DNA of 64,000 nucleotides from Tipula vernalis (lineage: Eukaryota; Arthropoda; Insecta; Diptera; Tipulidae). Position numbers and translations under genes: made by a program. Under the pieces are notes generated by a model that did no database searches, had not been told where the DNA came from, and saw only the letters and a list, made by a program, of their open reading frames with translations. This document shows positions 48,462 to 60,480 of the stretch, one piece after another. The DNA lies in assembly GCA_958295665.1 (NCBI GenBank), contig OY282558.1, forward strand, positions 67,134,789 through 67,198,788, read 5' to 3'. Position 1 is the stretch's first letter. The number at the start of each line of letters is the position of its first letter.

Positions 48462-49054
48462 GAATTTGTTTCCGATTATTAAATAACAATTTTCAATGAA
48501 TATATTTAATTATAAACAATTTGTTACAATTTATGTTATTAGCGAATTTCGTATAATTATATAAGAATTATTGCCTCTGTATTTAATTTTTTATTAGTAA
48601 GCGCCTTTATTATTTAAGAATTGTTTCTTCTATCGCCGTCACAAATGTACTGTCCAAAATTACAATAATTTTTACACAAAAGAGCTTATACAAAAATAAT
48701 AATTTGACAGCATAAAGTTCTAAAGCTTTTATATACAATAATTATGGCATGATTCCCGCTCACAGATGGCATTATTATCAGTATTACATAGAAAAAATCC
48801 GGTGTAAACGAGGAACAATTAAATTGACTATGTTTCAAAATATAAACAAATATAATATTTTGACGTTTCAAAATGAACAGTGACTATAACAAAACTATAC
48901 GTGGGTCAATTGGATAAGTATTTAAATTTATATTAACTTATTTAACTTATTTCTAAAATGATTAATGGAATATTTTCTTTCAGGTTGTGGCTGCTGCAAT
49001 GAAGACACTCAACAATACAAGTTTCAGTCCTCCTGTAATTCAGCTGCATTGACA
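48462..49054. mobile_element. 593-bp insertion of unknown type inside the P-type transposase
   Basis: The insert is bounded by cgggct on both sides (48456-48461 and 49055-49060). Outside it, transposase homology continues in the same codon phase, from CGC GGG CT on the left to A TTA AAA CCT on the right. Inside there is no open transposase frame. Near its right end is a splice-acceptor-like ttctttcag (ending 48984), and a short Cys-containing frame (CGCCNEDTQQ, about 48985-49100). No terminal inverted repeats or poly-A tail are evident. It could be a MITE, a SINE-like unit or a repair insertion. Confidence 0.65.
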
Positions 49055-49769
49055 CGGGCTATTAAAACCTTACAAATTCATGATTTCGTATCATGCTACA
49101 GATAAAAATATGGATGGGGTAACATTATCTGAAGTTCTTTTAAGCACTATTAAGGTATTGATTGATGTAGGCCTCGAGGTTATAGCCATTGTGTGCGATC
49201 AGGGTCCAAACAATCGAAAATGTTACAGCCAACTCGGAGTGACTGAGATTTTGCCTTATTTTGAATTAAACAAACAGAAAATTTTTGCGCTATACGATCC
49301 ACCTCACTTGATCAAGTCGGTCAGAAATAATTTATTAAGTGGAGACTTAGAAACTCCGGATGGAATTGCCAGTTGGGCTATTTTAAAAGAACTAATTGAA
49401 TATGAACAAAATTGTAGCACAAAATTATGCCCAAAATTGACATCTCGTCATATTTATCCTAACGCTTTCGAGAAAATGAGGGTAAAACTAGCAACGCAAG
49501 CATTAAGTCGCACAGTAGCCGCCGGCATAAGAACCATGCATGAGTTCGGCACATTCTCGAATAACTGCAGCAAGTTTGCTCTCTCAACAGCAAATTTTAT
49601 AGAGAAAATCGATAGATTATTCGATAATTTAAATAGCAGAAACCTTTTCCATCGGAATCCTCAAAAATGCGGATTACAATTAAATAATTCTATTTACAAT
49701 AATTTGGAAATGATGTTGGATTATTTTCAAAACATCAAGCCGCATAAAATAAACCTATATATTGCTTAA
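49055..49769 (+). pseudogene. P-type transposase middle part (catalytic/insertion domains)
   Basis: After the insertion the frame resumes with KPYKFMISYHATDKN. VIAIVCDQGPNN (about 49185-49220) contains the second catalytic aspartate block of P-type transposases, and ALYDPPHLIKSVRNN (about 49288-49332) is the conserved DPPHL-x-K motif that follows it. The family's insertion domain, which binds GTP in P elements, would follow, and the segment up to 49769 fits by position. The frame is lost near 49760. The match to the family is strong because both motifs are in the right order and spacing. Confidence 0.8.
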
Positions 49770-49774
49770 CTGGA

Positions 49775-50668
49775 ATGCGTCAAACAATTAGAGGGTTATT
49801 ATTAATGTTAAAACAATTAATTCAAAATTCGGATGTTGAATATATTTTGACATCTCGAGTAAATCAAGACCCGATCGAAATTTTTTTTGGTTTAATTAGA
49901 CAACGGGGTGGCAACAGTAACAATCCTTCCATTTATGATTTTAACCAACTTGCCGCCAAAATTATAACAATGAAATTTTTGGAGAATTCTTTTTTAACAA
50001 ATTGTGAAGCAGATCAAGATGAACTATTGGTAACAGAATTTTCGAACCTTCCTGAACAAAGCTGCAATACGCCTCCACTGCATGAAATAAGTAACATCGA
50101 TGATACTACCTTTGAACAAGACGAATTAGATACTGTTATAATCGAAACTCCTTGTGATAGTCAGATTGAAAAAATAGATGATTCATCTCTAAAATATTTT
50201 ATAGGGTATATTGCTTACAAAATGTTAAAAAAAAAGCCATGTTTAAATTGCAGGAATATTTTAATCAAACAAGATGAATCAATTAAAATGAAAAATAAGT
50301 CATTTATATTTTTCAAAAATTATACGTGTAACACGCAATTTGGATCCCTTCATCCACCAACTGAATTATTTTTTAAAATTGCAAAACTTCATATAAATAT
50401 TTTTTTCAAACATTTTTAAAACAAAAGCACACTTTATAAATATTAAGAGACTTATATCCGAAAATTGTATAGCAGTTACTAAGAATAATGTGGAATTTAA
50501 GTTTTGGTTTGAAGAACAGAATCCATGTAATTCGCATAATTTAGACCTACTCGATTTTATGCTCCTTGTTCTACTAAGAAAACATAGTAAGTGGAATGCT
50601 AAGAAGTACAAAACAAATCCTCATCAAAATTCTCATTCTCATCGCAAACTTAAAATAATAAAATCTTA
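49775..50668 (+). pseudogene. P-type transposase C-terminal part
   Basis: After a frameshift the frame reads MRQTIRGLLLMLKQL and then RVNQDPIEIFFGLIRQRGGNS (about 49857-49920). This is the conserved block with the last catalytic acid (E of DPIE) near the C-terminus of P-type transposases. An acidic linker leads to GYIAYKMLKKKPCLNC, a Cys pair typical of the tail. A second frameshift near 50415 moves the last conserved block (WFEEQNPCNSHNLDLLDFM, LLRKHSKWNAKKY) into another frame that ends at 50668. It is inactive as it stands. Confidence 0.8.
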
Positions 50669-53095
50669 ATTTTACTTAATTTTAATAATTTTATGCATAA
50701 TGGTAAAAAAATTATTGATTGAAATACTAAATATACCATATACTCGTACATATGTAATTTTGAAATATTTTTGTTCTGTTTCATATAAATTAATGTTAAA
50801 TTAGCTGCGTAAATTATTGTTTTTATTAATAAAATGAATATTATATTTATATAAGCTTTTTTTATTATTGATGTTTTAAAAATTTATATTGAAGACATTA
50901 TCTGTCAACTGTTGATATTATACAAATTCTTTAATTTTTTATTAAACCTGCTGATGCTAAAATTTGGTTTATTATTTATTTCCTGAATTCTCCTACACAA
51001 TACGCTGGACCTGCTGAAAGGTATCAAGTACGGGATATACGGCACAACCACAACTGTATTATTGCATGAATTAATATTTTATAATTTAATCGTACAAGTA
51101 CTTCTTCCCACAATTTATCACATCCTTTTGGTCTGAGCAGCTGTGCTGAGACCAGTTTATGGTGCTCGTTCAATTTACGATGTATATTTTACATCCAAAT
51201 ATAATGTGCATACTACTAATATACTTTTAGCAAGTATTAATAATACCCACAGAAATTATGAACAAACTCACCGCTTTTCGGTTGTGTTTTAATTTTATTT
51301 CGGATGTTTGTTGTAATAATTCATTCATTTATTATCATTCATAAATTTGTATTCCTTTTTACAATTTTTACAAATATGTACAATTTTCATACTAATTCAC
51401 GACACTCGATGATAAAATAATTGAGAGCGAGAAATAGAGAAAACAGGTAATACTGAGATTACAAAATAAAATTGTTAAATTTTGCTTTTATTTAAGTATT
51501 TAATTGAGAGGGTCTACTGTAAAACTAGTTTGTTGTTGTTTTTTGCTTTTTTACTAATATGCAATGTCTATAGTATTTATTAGTCTATGGTAGAACGTTA
51601 TTTTTCTACAGGGTTAACTTCAATACCGGATTTGGGGTAAAGGTCAAGGTCACTATTATGACAAACTTCAAAAAATTATTCGAAATGACTAACGGCAGTC
51701 AACTCGCGTAAACCACCATAACTCTCGAAAGAATTCGTTGGTAGTTTTGACCCTTGTCATGCATTTTGATTTTGCCTTCATCAGTGTTAGCTGTGAGGGC
51801 TATTTTATAAGTGCCTTATCTCATCAGAACATCAGAATAATTGTGGCTTCATTTGTTTGTCTTTCAATAACTCTACCTCTTAATTTTTTTTTCTCTAAAT
51901 GAAAGTGAAGAAAAAGGGTGGATCGACCCTCATGGATGCATATGAAGAGGAGGAATTGGAAGGACACTTTTGTCCAAATTAGCCTCTGGTACTGATATCA
52001 ATCGATTTATTTTGTGGCAGCGAAATCCGCCAAGATTCCGAAAATGCACCTTGCTAAACGTTCAGGGCTACGGTGATTGGCTGAATGCCCCGCTGCTAAT
52101 TGTAGCCTGATTATTTCGGAAATGGTTTCTTCCAAAAGAGATTCTGGATGAAAGCAGTGCTGCAAAAAAACAATTTTGAATGGAAATGGCCCACTCCGCT
52201 CAGTGCCTCGATCTACAAAAGTTTCTTGTGCAAATGATGCTAACGAGGAGAAGCTTCTCTTTGTCCAGTTAAATTATATAATCTGGTGAGAATAGTCTTT
52301 TAACTTACCCGAGATAAAACTAACTACCTATTCGGAATTCTTTCCCATAAAGCCGTATCCTGAGGGGAGTTTTTTGGTAAACGTCGACACCAATTTTTTG
52401 TGGACGATATTCTGCTTTCAACCCGGACGAAACGAGCTTAAGAATATCTCTTTGTGGTTCTTTTATGGTTCAGATAGTCAGGTTGGTGTCGTTATTGAAT
52501 TAGATTAGCTGGATTTGGCCGAAATTTCCAACTTAACGTAACTGTTTATTGGTTATCAACACGCTAAGAATAACGTTCCGCGTTCGGAACCAAATTTGCT
52601 CACGAGAGGCTTCTCATTGTCAAAATTATGCTTCAACGAGGACACCGTTGGCTCAATTAGTAGCGATTGTCACGTTTCTGGGAGATTGAGGGATGTGTCA
52701 TACCCAAATTTTCTACCATAAGCTTTGTAAACAAAAATTGGTTTGACAGCGTGTTTAAACCGACCGACCTCAATCGGGTTTAATAATTCCAATTGTACCA
52801 GCATCGGGTTACCCATTTTTCAAGCGAGGTTTATACCGACATAACAATTTCTGCACAACATAATTGGAGCAAGGAGGCGGCAATTCCAAGTGGTTCCCCA
52901 ACAACTTCTGAAGTATTCGAGCTGATTCGATACCAATTGGTTCACGTTTTGTGTGATAATTCGTCCATCGTAGCATCGTAAGGGTCGACATATCGAAAAA
53001 ATGCTGTCACAGTTCATGGAATATTCATCCAGGCGAAAGGACTCGTCCGGAGTGAACTTCGCACGCATCTTTCGGCACTCAGTTTGGAGTAATAA
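50669..53095. other. Intronic/noncoding, possible unrecognised repeat
   Basis: The part from about 51600 to 53095 is less AT-rich and has several short frames on both strands (for example 52793-52981 +, 52820-53068 -), as decayed transposon DNA often does. I could not identify a family. No gene is supported. Confidence 0.4.
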
Positions 53096-53097
53096 AT

Positions 53098-54506
53098 TTT
53101 GACAATTTTGATATAAACTGGCAAAAATGTATTTTTTCAGACGGAATATATTTCAGAATTTTGAAAATTTTTACTGAACACTCTATCTTGGGTGGTTTAA
53201 ACCGGTAAATCTGCTGTTGAAAATATTCGGTTTGAGCCCACACATTCCTAATAATACAAATATTTTTACTACAATACACAAAACAACTGCAATAAGACGG
53301 AAATCCTGGAACCGGAAAGGCGCTTAAAAATTAGGTGTCTTACTTACAACTATAACAAGTAAAACTCCTCTAAGACGGAAATTTGGACAAATAATTTACA
53401 TATTTTCCTGTTTCACTTGGTGAATACCATTCAATGATTGCAAAACATTTTGTTTATCCAAAACCATTTTTCTCTTCGTTTGAAGGTCCCTGAATTAGAA
53501 AAAAAAAAATCCTGTGCTCACGGAATCATGAGAACGGCTTGTCCTATTTTTTTTTTTTTTTTTGCAAATTTGTTTCTATGGCTAAGGCGGAGAATTCAAA
53601 AGCTATTGAAACCTTTACGTCAAGGGGGGCAGGTAGTACCTGCGATTCAGTTTAGCCCAAAACTACGGTTTATTAATTGTATATTACATAAATAGCAACA
53701 TGAAACATTAATCTTTGCATATTCGATCATTTTCGATGGAAGCGGCGATATCTGGTTTGAGGATTGAGTTGTTGAGTTGAAGTTGAGTTGGGGTTGAGTT
53801 TGAGTTAGCTTCAATTGGTTTGAGTTGAGTTTAGGTACGCACATGATTTTGCTGACCACGCTGATTTGGATGTTGAAGCGATGAGTTTGGAGTGGGGTTG
53901 GGTTAGGGTTGTGTTGAGGTTGAGTCAGCGGTAAATTATTTTAGGACATATTGAGGGTTGAGTTAGAATGAGTTGGGTTTGAATGAGAGGTTCTGTTGGG
54001 GATTTATTTGGGATGAGTTGAGGGTTGAGTTAGAAGTTAGCTTGAGTTGAGTTCAGGTGCAGTTGTATTTCGGACTATGTTGATTTAATTCAACGTCCGG
54101 ATAAATTGTTGGTGAGTTCAATATTAGTTGGATTTTAGGTTGAGTTTGATTGATCACGCTTTTAGTTGAGTTTGAGTTGAGCCAGGAGGTCATTTGGTGA
54201 TTTGTGTTAAGGTTGAGTTGGATTGGGCGTTGATTTCGGATTGAATTGGTGATTGTTTTGGGAGTGCATTTGAGGATTGATTTAGTGACTGCGTTGGGAT
54301 TTATTTGGAGGTTAAGTTGGAAATTGAGTTGAACGTTGAGCTGGAGATTGAGTGTTAGGGTTGAGTAAGGGATTAAGGAGTTCAGTTAGAGATTGATTTC
54401 GAAGTTGGTCTTGAGGTTACATTGAGTTGATTTGAGATGAGTTCACGTATCGACGTAATTTTTCGGACCGAAGTTTTGATCACCTCGTGAGGTTTCAGCC
54501 CTTTAT
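53098..54506 (-). repeat. Composite repeat copy 2: aagacgga block, GTTGAG minisatellite, conserved head
   Basis: 53100-53440 matches 43380-43830 in the same orientation. After about 300 bp with poly-T runs, degenerate GTTGAGTTGAG units fill 53750-54440. They end in gacgtaatttttcggaccga, then aagttttgatcacctcgtga and ggtttcagcccttt (54454-54506), which is the head of the 21067 repeat inverted. This copy therefore links the two repeat types into one longer dispersed element. Confidence 0.75.
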
Positions 54507-55860
54507 TTGTTTTCTTTACTTTTCTTTCAAAATCCCATTTCAAACTCTTCTAGTTACGTAGCCTTGGTTTTTAAATAACTAATTGCGACCTTCTCGGTGG
54601 TTGAGCAATGGGCCCCACAAAAACAATACAATAAGCATAATCCCCAAACTAAGGCATCAGGAACACCCTAAATTAGTGGAAGCAAACTAATCGTGGAATG
54701 AATGTACAGCACACACATAGGCCCAAAGAGTGTATACCAGTTTTTCAGCAACAATGCCTATTATTCCACTGAACCGTATGCTGTCTAATTTAGTGATAGC
54801 GGGTACATATTCCTTCGCAAAATAATCTTCGACAACTTGGAGGTCAAAAGAAAAACACTGCAGAACCTCAGAATCCGAATTTTCAAGCCTAATTCCATTT
54901 TTTCAACAATCATAGGAAGAGATCATTCCGTTTAACAGTGATGGAGTTCTGCCGATTAATTAATTCAGCATTTCAGCTATAAATATTTTTATTTGACTTT
55001 TCTAAGTGAATTTATTCAATATTTTTTGTAACTCGTTGGATGGCGTAAATATGATATGTCATCAGTACAGTAGGTGCGCACCCATCCCATCGTCTTTAAA
55101 CGGTTTTATTAATAAAAATCTATTAAATTAAAATTATTATTACAACACAAAAATATTTTGAACTAAATACTTAATCATCCTTAACGATTTGATTTTTATG
55201 TGATCGATAAAATTATGTCAATGACCTTGATGATGCGCGCGTAAAATTGTTTGGTTGAAATGAAAGAAAATTAAATTCTTCACTTTTAAATTATAATTTA
55301 TGATTGTCATTAAGTACTTCCTCAATGTGATTTGGTTAATTAATTGAATTTTCAGATATAGAGCAATAGAGTGTGCGTTCTAGCGCCGCAAAGTGGTTAT
55401 ATAAGAGGAAAAGTATTTCATGCCCGGCTGCATTTCAATTGTATTATGTCATCTCGTATAAAGTACTTTAAAAAAAAAAAAAAAGACCAACCCTTTCTTC
55501 TCCATTTAATTTGTTTGTTTTTTAAAGTAATTGATAAATTTTTGAAGGTCATTAAATTATTAATAGGATTAGAATTAGAATTTATGAATTAGAATGAACA
55601 ATATATTCGTTGGGTACGAGTACGCCTCTCTTGGTACAAAATTGAAAAAAAAAAAATTTAATTGTTTGATTTTAATGAACCAGAACATGATAATAGATGA
55701 GGAGTCATAAAAAAATTGTTTTATTAGGCATGTTTAAGACATTGTTGTACATAGTTGTTCAGAAATTCTTTAGATATGATTATTCGACACACACACACAT
55801 ATGTATATATGATCATGACCGAGATTTATTTTCTTTTTTTTTGTTTCTATATTTTTGCAG
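54507..55860 (+). other. Intronic/noncoding before the TSP1 exon
   Basis: AT-rich. A poly-A run lies at about 55470-55484 and a CA run at about 55788-55799. It ends in a clear acceptor with a long pyrimidine tract (ttctttttttttgtttctat and then ttttgcag; AG at 55859-55860). Confidence 0.55.
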
Positions 55861-56516
55861 CGCAACAAAGCATGGCTGGAGCAACGTGCCCTAATCAAAA
55901 TGTACAAAAATTCTACACACAAAAATGATTATTATCGTAAAATTATTAAATTTTACGATAATGAATCAAGAAATCGGGCCGAAAATGAAATCATTTTCCC
56001 GCCAAAAAATCGACGACCGCATCAATATGAAAATGATTCGTATGAGCTGATTGAGGACAGTATAAATAATACGACATGGCCAACGAGTACAACAGCTCGA
56101 GTGCCGCAAACAACACGAACCACAGTTATAAGGCAACAAATTAGCTCGACCGTTGATGAGATGGATACAACAACGCCCTCCATAACTAATGCAACAACGG
56201 TGGTGGTAACACCTAAAAATGTAACTAAAAAACCGGTGGTGAGCAAGAAAAAAAGCTCGAAAAACAGTGGTAAGAAGGTAAATAAAAAAATTACACCAGC
56301 GACTACAACTACAACCAGCACTACTACCACTTCAACCACATTAAAACCATTGACAACTGTTATGCCCGTGAATTCCGCGGAGAACGAAACAAATAAAAGG
56401 ATGGACCGTAAAAAAATTGTCGACTACAAATGGGGTCCATGGTCAAAGTGGGGAACTTGTTCACGATCATGTGGCGGTGGTGTAAAAATTCAGACAAGGC
56501 ATTGTTTATCAAAAAG
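55861..56516 (+). CDS. Exon of an ADAMTS-like protein: Ser/Thr/Lys-rich region and start of a TSP1 repeat
   Basis: The exon is bounded by a strong acceptor and by donor aaaaag|gtgagtg (GT at 56517-56518), and is open for 218 codons in one frame. It begins [17 protein letters not shown], passes through an Asn/Tyr-rich part, then a Thr/Ser-rich and Lys-rich linker (residues about 60-185, likely mucin-like and O-glycosylated). It ends with [18 protein letters not shown], the start of a thrombospondin type 1 repeat. WxxWxxW is the C-mannosylation pattern and CSRSCGGG fits the O-fucosylation pattern CX2SCXXG. Such repeats occur in secreted matrix proteins of the ADAMTS/ADAMTS-like/papilin group. 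It ends in phase 2, so the rest of the domain lies in the next exon. In flies, lonely heart (loh) and nolo are possible counterparts, but I cannot choose. Confidence 0.85.
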
Positions 56517-58000
56517 GTGAGTGATTAGCAGTATAAATTACGTCAAACTATTTCGATTGATCAATCAAAATTAAATTAACTGTCCAGCTGTTTATTTGTT
56601 TTTTGGTCTCTCGCATTTCAATTAATAATTTTTCGTACCGAATTAGAGACGGTTTGTTTAAAAATATGAATTGTGAACGGGTTAGACTAAAACAATAAAT
56701 AAAAATTCCAATATAGACGCATATAAAAATGTTTTAAAACAATTAAATTTTTATTGTCGAATTTGACACTTGTCATATAGGCAATTAAAGTTTTTTATTG
56801 GTTTAGAAGCGGTTAATGTAAGTCATGTTGTGGATTTTATTGTTTTATTTATTTTTTATTTCGGAGAAATTTTAATTAATAAAACTATTCAGGCGTTAAT
56901 CTAACTGGTGCCCGTGAACCTCAAAGGAACACGTGGCGATTTATTTATTATAGGCGTCTTGTTCACTGCTCTATAGATTACAATTTTTTTTTGAAACTTA
57001 GTTCGAAATAAGTTCTAACTAAATTCGGATTAGATTTAGCCAAGTTAAAATGGAAAGGAAATCAAACAAATATTTTGAACGGATATTGGGATACGGTAAA
57101 CAATTTCGGTTGTTAAATATTTTCGTGCGAAAAGCATGATAAGCTTGCTGACGTTCTACAGAACAACGTCTCGATATTCTACTTGTACTTATTCAAAATT
57201 GAAATTGCACTTTGGCATCACGGGCGTCACCCGTAAGCATCAACAGTCATTTTTTCAAATATAACCACTCAATTGTGATATGCGGTATTTCTGCTTGGTC
57301 TCATTTAAAACCGTATCGTGGTTTTTTATTGTAGACAAACTCACGTCCTTCATTATCCGGTTCTAGCTCGTTATCGCTTTCGTTAGGCATTAACGTGTTT
57401 TTCTCGCAACCGGTATACGATATTCACTTGGTGTTTCCTCCATATTGTTGATGATTATTTCAACCCGGCTCCAGAATCTCTCCAATCCGGTGCGCCATGA
57501 AAGCTTAAGTGCATCTGAATATCTCTGATCTTTATTCTTATCCGATTATTCTCTTTCACGTGGGGCTGGACGGACAAATGGCCGGCACTTTTGGGTTCCC
57601 GAGTATGTTGAGTTAACTGATGTCATCTGCTTATTTAGTTTAAAGTGTGTGGAATCTAGATCCAATTCCATTGCCTAGTAGTGAGTTTAAATTTTTCATG
57701 TTGGATACTCTGTACAAGCCTGGACTGATAAAAGCACCCGGCCATTTTCGTCCCACTATTCATCGTATACATTTCTTCTACACAAGCATCGCATCTTGTT
57801 AATATGAAAATGCAAACTAGACTATTCCATAAGTACTGTAAATAGAGTCATTTACATCATATAGTCAAGGACGACGATGGTTGCTGCACGCACATAACGT
57901 CGATCGACATTCTAGACAGTGAAATTCAATTTTTGATCCGATTATGTCCGTTGTATGTGTGTAAAAATATTTTCATTTAAAAATATACAGAGAGGGAGGG
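56517..58000 (+). other. Intron downstream of the TSP1 exon, no feature recognised
   Basis: It starts with a consensus donor. The next exon, which should complete the TSP1 repeat with its remaining cysteines, was not found in the window. The section 57100-57950 is less AT-rich and may be old transposon DNA of unknown family. Confidence 0.5.
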
Positions 58001-58007
58001 GGGAGGG

Positions 58008-58850
58008 GTGAAACTTCAGGAGGTAATTAGAACTTCGGTCCGGAAAATTACGTGCATACGTGAACTCATCTCAAGACTTCCAACTGAACTAATAATCTCT
58101 AACCAACCCCAACTCCGCTTGAACTCATCCCCAACTCGATCTCAACTCAACCCTGAACCCAACCCCAAACTCTAGGCTCAACTCAATCATTAAACCAAGA
58201 CGGTTCGAAAACTGCATGCGAACATGAACTCAACTTAATCTAACCCCAAACTCAACCCTCAACTAAAGTCTTAAATAAATTCCTAACAGAACCCCAGCTC
58301 AATACCCTGCTCGATCACAACTCAACCCTCAACTCAGCACCAAACTCAACACCCAAACCCAATATTCGAATCTACACGGTCCGAAAAACTGAATGCGTAC
58401 ATGAACTCAACTCAAACTACTCAAGCTAAATTCCAACTTGAAGCTTAACTCAACCCCCCCCCCCATAAATCGCCAACTGAACCCCTCACTCCACTTCATA
58501 TAGCCCGACCACTGGACGCTTAACACACCCCAAATAAATCCCCAACTGAACCGCGGACTGATGTTCAATTTCATCCAACTCAACCCCATTTTAACCCTAA
58601 ATGAACCCAAACTCCCCCGCAACTTATCGTTTAACTCAACCTCAACCTGAACGCCTAACCCTACTTCTAATTCAATATGGTCTTATTGAACTATTCAAAC
58701 CAACTCAAGATCTACCTCTGGCTCACTCAAAAAAATCGCCAACTGAACTGCTCACTCAAACCTAACCCAACACAAACTCAACTCGACCTCAACCCTAAGT
58801 CAACCCGCAAATTGATCCCTAACCCAGTCCTCAACTCAACCCCAAACTCT
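58008..58850 (+). repeat. Dispersed repeat: diverged head plus CTCAACCC minisatellite with higher-order unit
   Basis: The head (gtgaaacttcaggaggtaat, then agaacttcggtccggaaaat) is a diverged copy of that at 21067 and 54506. The body is CTCAACCCCAA-like. A longer phrase, cggtccgaaaaactg followed by tgcgtacatgaactcaact, recurs at about 58037, 58202 and 58377, so a higher-order period of about 165-176 bp exists. A minus-strand open frame at 58407-58622 (Trp/Gly/Ser-rich) is a repeat by-product. Confidence 0.75.
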
Positions 58851-59049
58851 TAAAAAATTGGTCAATAGCGATCGAAAATCACGTGGTAAGCAGGCGGTAC
58901 AGTTGTGACAATTCGTATAGCAGGCTCTCCCTGGCGTACGTTCTAACAGCTTTTCAGTTCTCCAGGAACATCATTTTTGATAGGATTGTGTCAATCGGCC
59001 TTCCCAAAAGTGAAAGTGATTATTATTGCCCGTATATTATCCGGAGGCC
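58851..59049. other. Short noncoding spacer
   Basis: Nothing was recognised between the minisatellite and the retroelement end. Confidence 0.4.
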
Positions 59050-59568
59050 TCAGGTTTTACGGACTACTGTACTTATCTGATGAAAGTACAACTCGGAATA
59101 TACTTGAAATGTTCCGTTCAGTGAGTTATTCAGTTCTAATTCATTTCTCTTGATCTCTGGACAATCTATATTAGGTGAGGCTCCTTCATCACAGACCTTC
59201 GTAGCTTTCATCAATTTTGTTACAATACTGTTGTTTAAAAAAAAAAAATTAAAACTCAACTCTTTAATTTTGTTTACTAATTTAAGAAAAACCAAAAATT
59301 CTCCCTCCTTTTGATTCAATGACTTATTCTCTAAAAGTCTCCCCAAAAAATTCCAAATTCTCCCCTCGTCACCAGAATGAACCTTAAGAATGCGAGCAAG
59401 TGGCCACGATAGTGCCGGTAAATTTATGTCTTTGACGAGCACTACATCTCCAACCTTTAAATTGTCATGCTGAGTTCTCCACTTTGTTCTCTGCTTTGTA
59501 GGTTGTTGATGTATTCGACCATGTATCGTTTCCAAAATACCAGTACTCGCTTCTGGAGTTCTTCCCAT
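59050..59568 (-). pseudogene. Integrase-associated C-terminal domain (DUF5641 type) of the BEL/Pao element
   Basis: The frame contains KWRTQHDNLKVGDVVLVKD followed by LPALSWPLARILKVHSGDEGR, the conserved tail of BEL/Pao Pol (normally ending in a GRxxR-type motif and a short extension). Homology stops at about 59340, and the rest of the open frame is non-homologous read-through. No LTR with clear ends was recognised to the left. Confidence 0.75.
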
Positions 59569-60480
59569 CTTGTTAAACGGTTATTTGGTGTTGCTGAGTT
59601 ATCGATTTCAGGAATTGACATGATGTTTCCAATGTCTTCAGTTACTGGAGTGAGTGGTCGTGAGTTGAGTACTGCCTCGATCTGACAAAGCAGCGTCGTT
59701 ACCTCTTCAAACGTCAATCTTGACCGTTGAGTAATTCGAATAAGATGGTGTTTAACGGACCGAACTGCTGCTTCCCACAACCCACCGAAGTGAGGATACG
59801 CCGGAGGGTTAGTAGTAAATTTAAGCACATCGTTATCTGTCGTGCTCTTGTGAAGCTGTTGTTGAATTTGATTGAGCTTTCATTTGGCGCCAATGAAATT
59901 AGTCCCGTTGTCACATGATATGATGCTGGGAAGTCCTCTTCTACTGACAAATCTTTTTAGTGCCGCCAAGAATGCATCCGTAGTTAAATTGCCGGCCACA
60001 ACAATGTATGCTTTGACGACTTTGGCTCCTCTTCCTGCTTTCGTGGCGATTTCTATCGGTCCCGCCATATCAAGTCCAGTGTGAGTAAATGGTTTTGTTG
60101 GAGTCACCCTTTCTGCTGGCAGATTGCCCATTAACTGAGTTAAAGGATGAGAATTTAGCCTACGACAGATAATGCAATCATTAGTAACTTGTCTTGCTAG
60201 TTTTCGTACTGTGATGATCCAAAATGATTGCCGGGACAGGTGGGATAACAACGTGGGCCAGGATGGAGGTAAGTGAGGTGAAGTTAAGATAATATCATTC
60301 TACTAAGGACGTGAGTATTAGGTAAAATGATTGGATGCTTTTGTTCGTATGAGCTTTCTGTGTATTTGAGGCGTCCTCCCACTCGCATTACGCCGTTTTC
60401 GTCTAAATATGGTGACAGATATGCTAATCTTGCTTTCAATATTGGGCGCCCTAGGTTGAGAAGTCGAAGTTCTTATGCAA
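59457..60480 (-). pseudogene. Integrase of the BEL/Pao element
   Basis: The start of the region (60318-60480, frame-shifted) carries the GGRL-type segment and the zinc-binding module: CIICRRLNSHP at about 60150-60180 is its C-x2-C part. 59880-60251 has HTGLDMAGPIEI, with the first catalytic aspartate, and ISCDNGTNFIGAK, with the second. After another frame break, 59457-59828 has YPHFGGLWEAAVRSVKHHL with the catalytic glutamate. All three acids are thus present, but in different frames. Confidence 0.8.

Larger units (their letters stand above)
47392..50668 (+). mobile_element. P-type transposon with THAP-domain transposase, interrupted
   Basis: One transposase gene runs through three open segments (47392-48461, 49055-49769, 49775-50419) plus a tail in another frame to 50668. 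A 593-bp insertion (48462-49054) with a 6-bp direct repeat at its edges splits the catalytic region. Across it the codon phase is unchanged, so the gene was continuous before. Two frameshifts, near 49760 and near 50415, add further damage. An AATAAA-like signal occurs near 50828. Terminal inverted repeats were not found, so element limits are those of the gene. Confidence 0.8.

Noticed and set aside
48462..49054. Intron of the P-type transposase gene
   Set aside because: There is an acceptor-like tract near the right side, but no GT donor at the left edge, and the codon phase joins exactly at the direct repeats and not at the acceptor. An insertion fits better.
52793..53068. Overlapping short open frames on both strands near 52.8-53.1 kb
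   Set aside because: They are mutually exclusive, short and without recognisable family motifs; possibly old transposon DNA, but unsupported.
56022..56339. 105-codon minus-strand open frame, Val/Leu-rich and membrane-like
   Set aside because: It is the reverse reading of the Thr/Lys-rich linker in the real exon at 55861-56516.
58407..58622. Trp/Gly/Ser-rich minus-strand open frame
   Set aside because: It lies fully inside the CTCAACCC minisatellite and has no motif.
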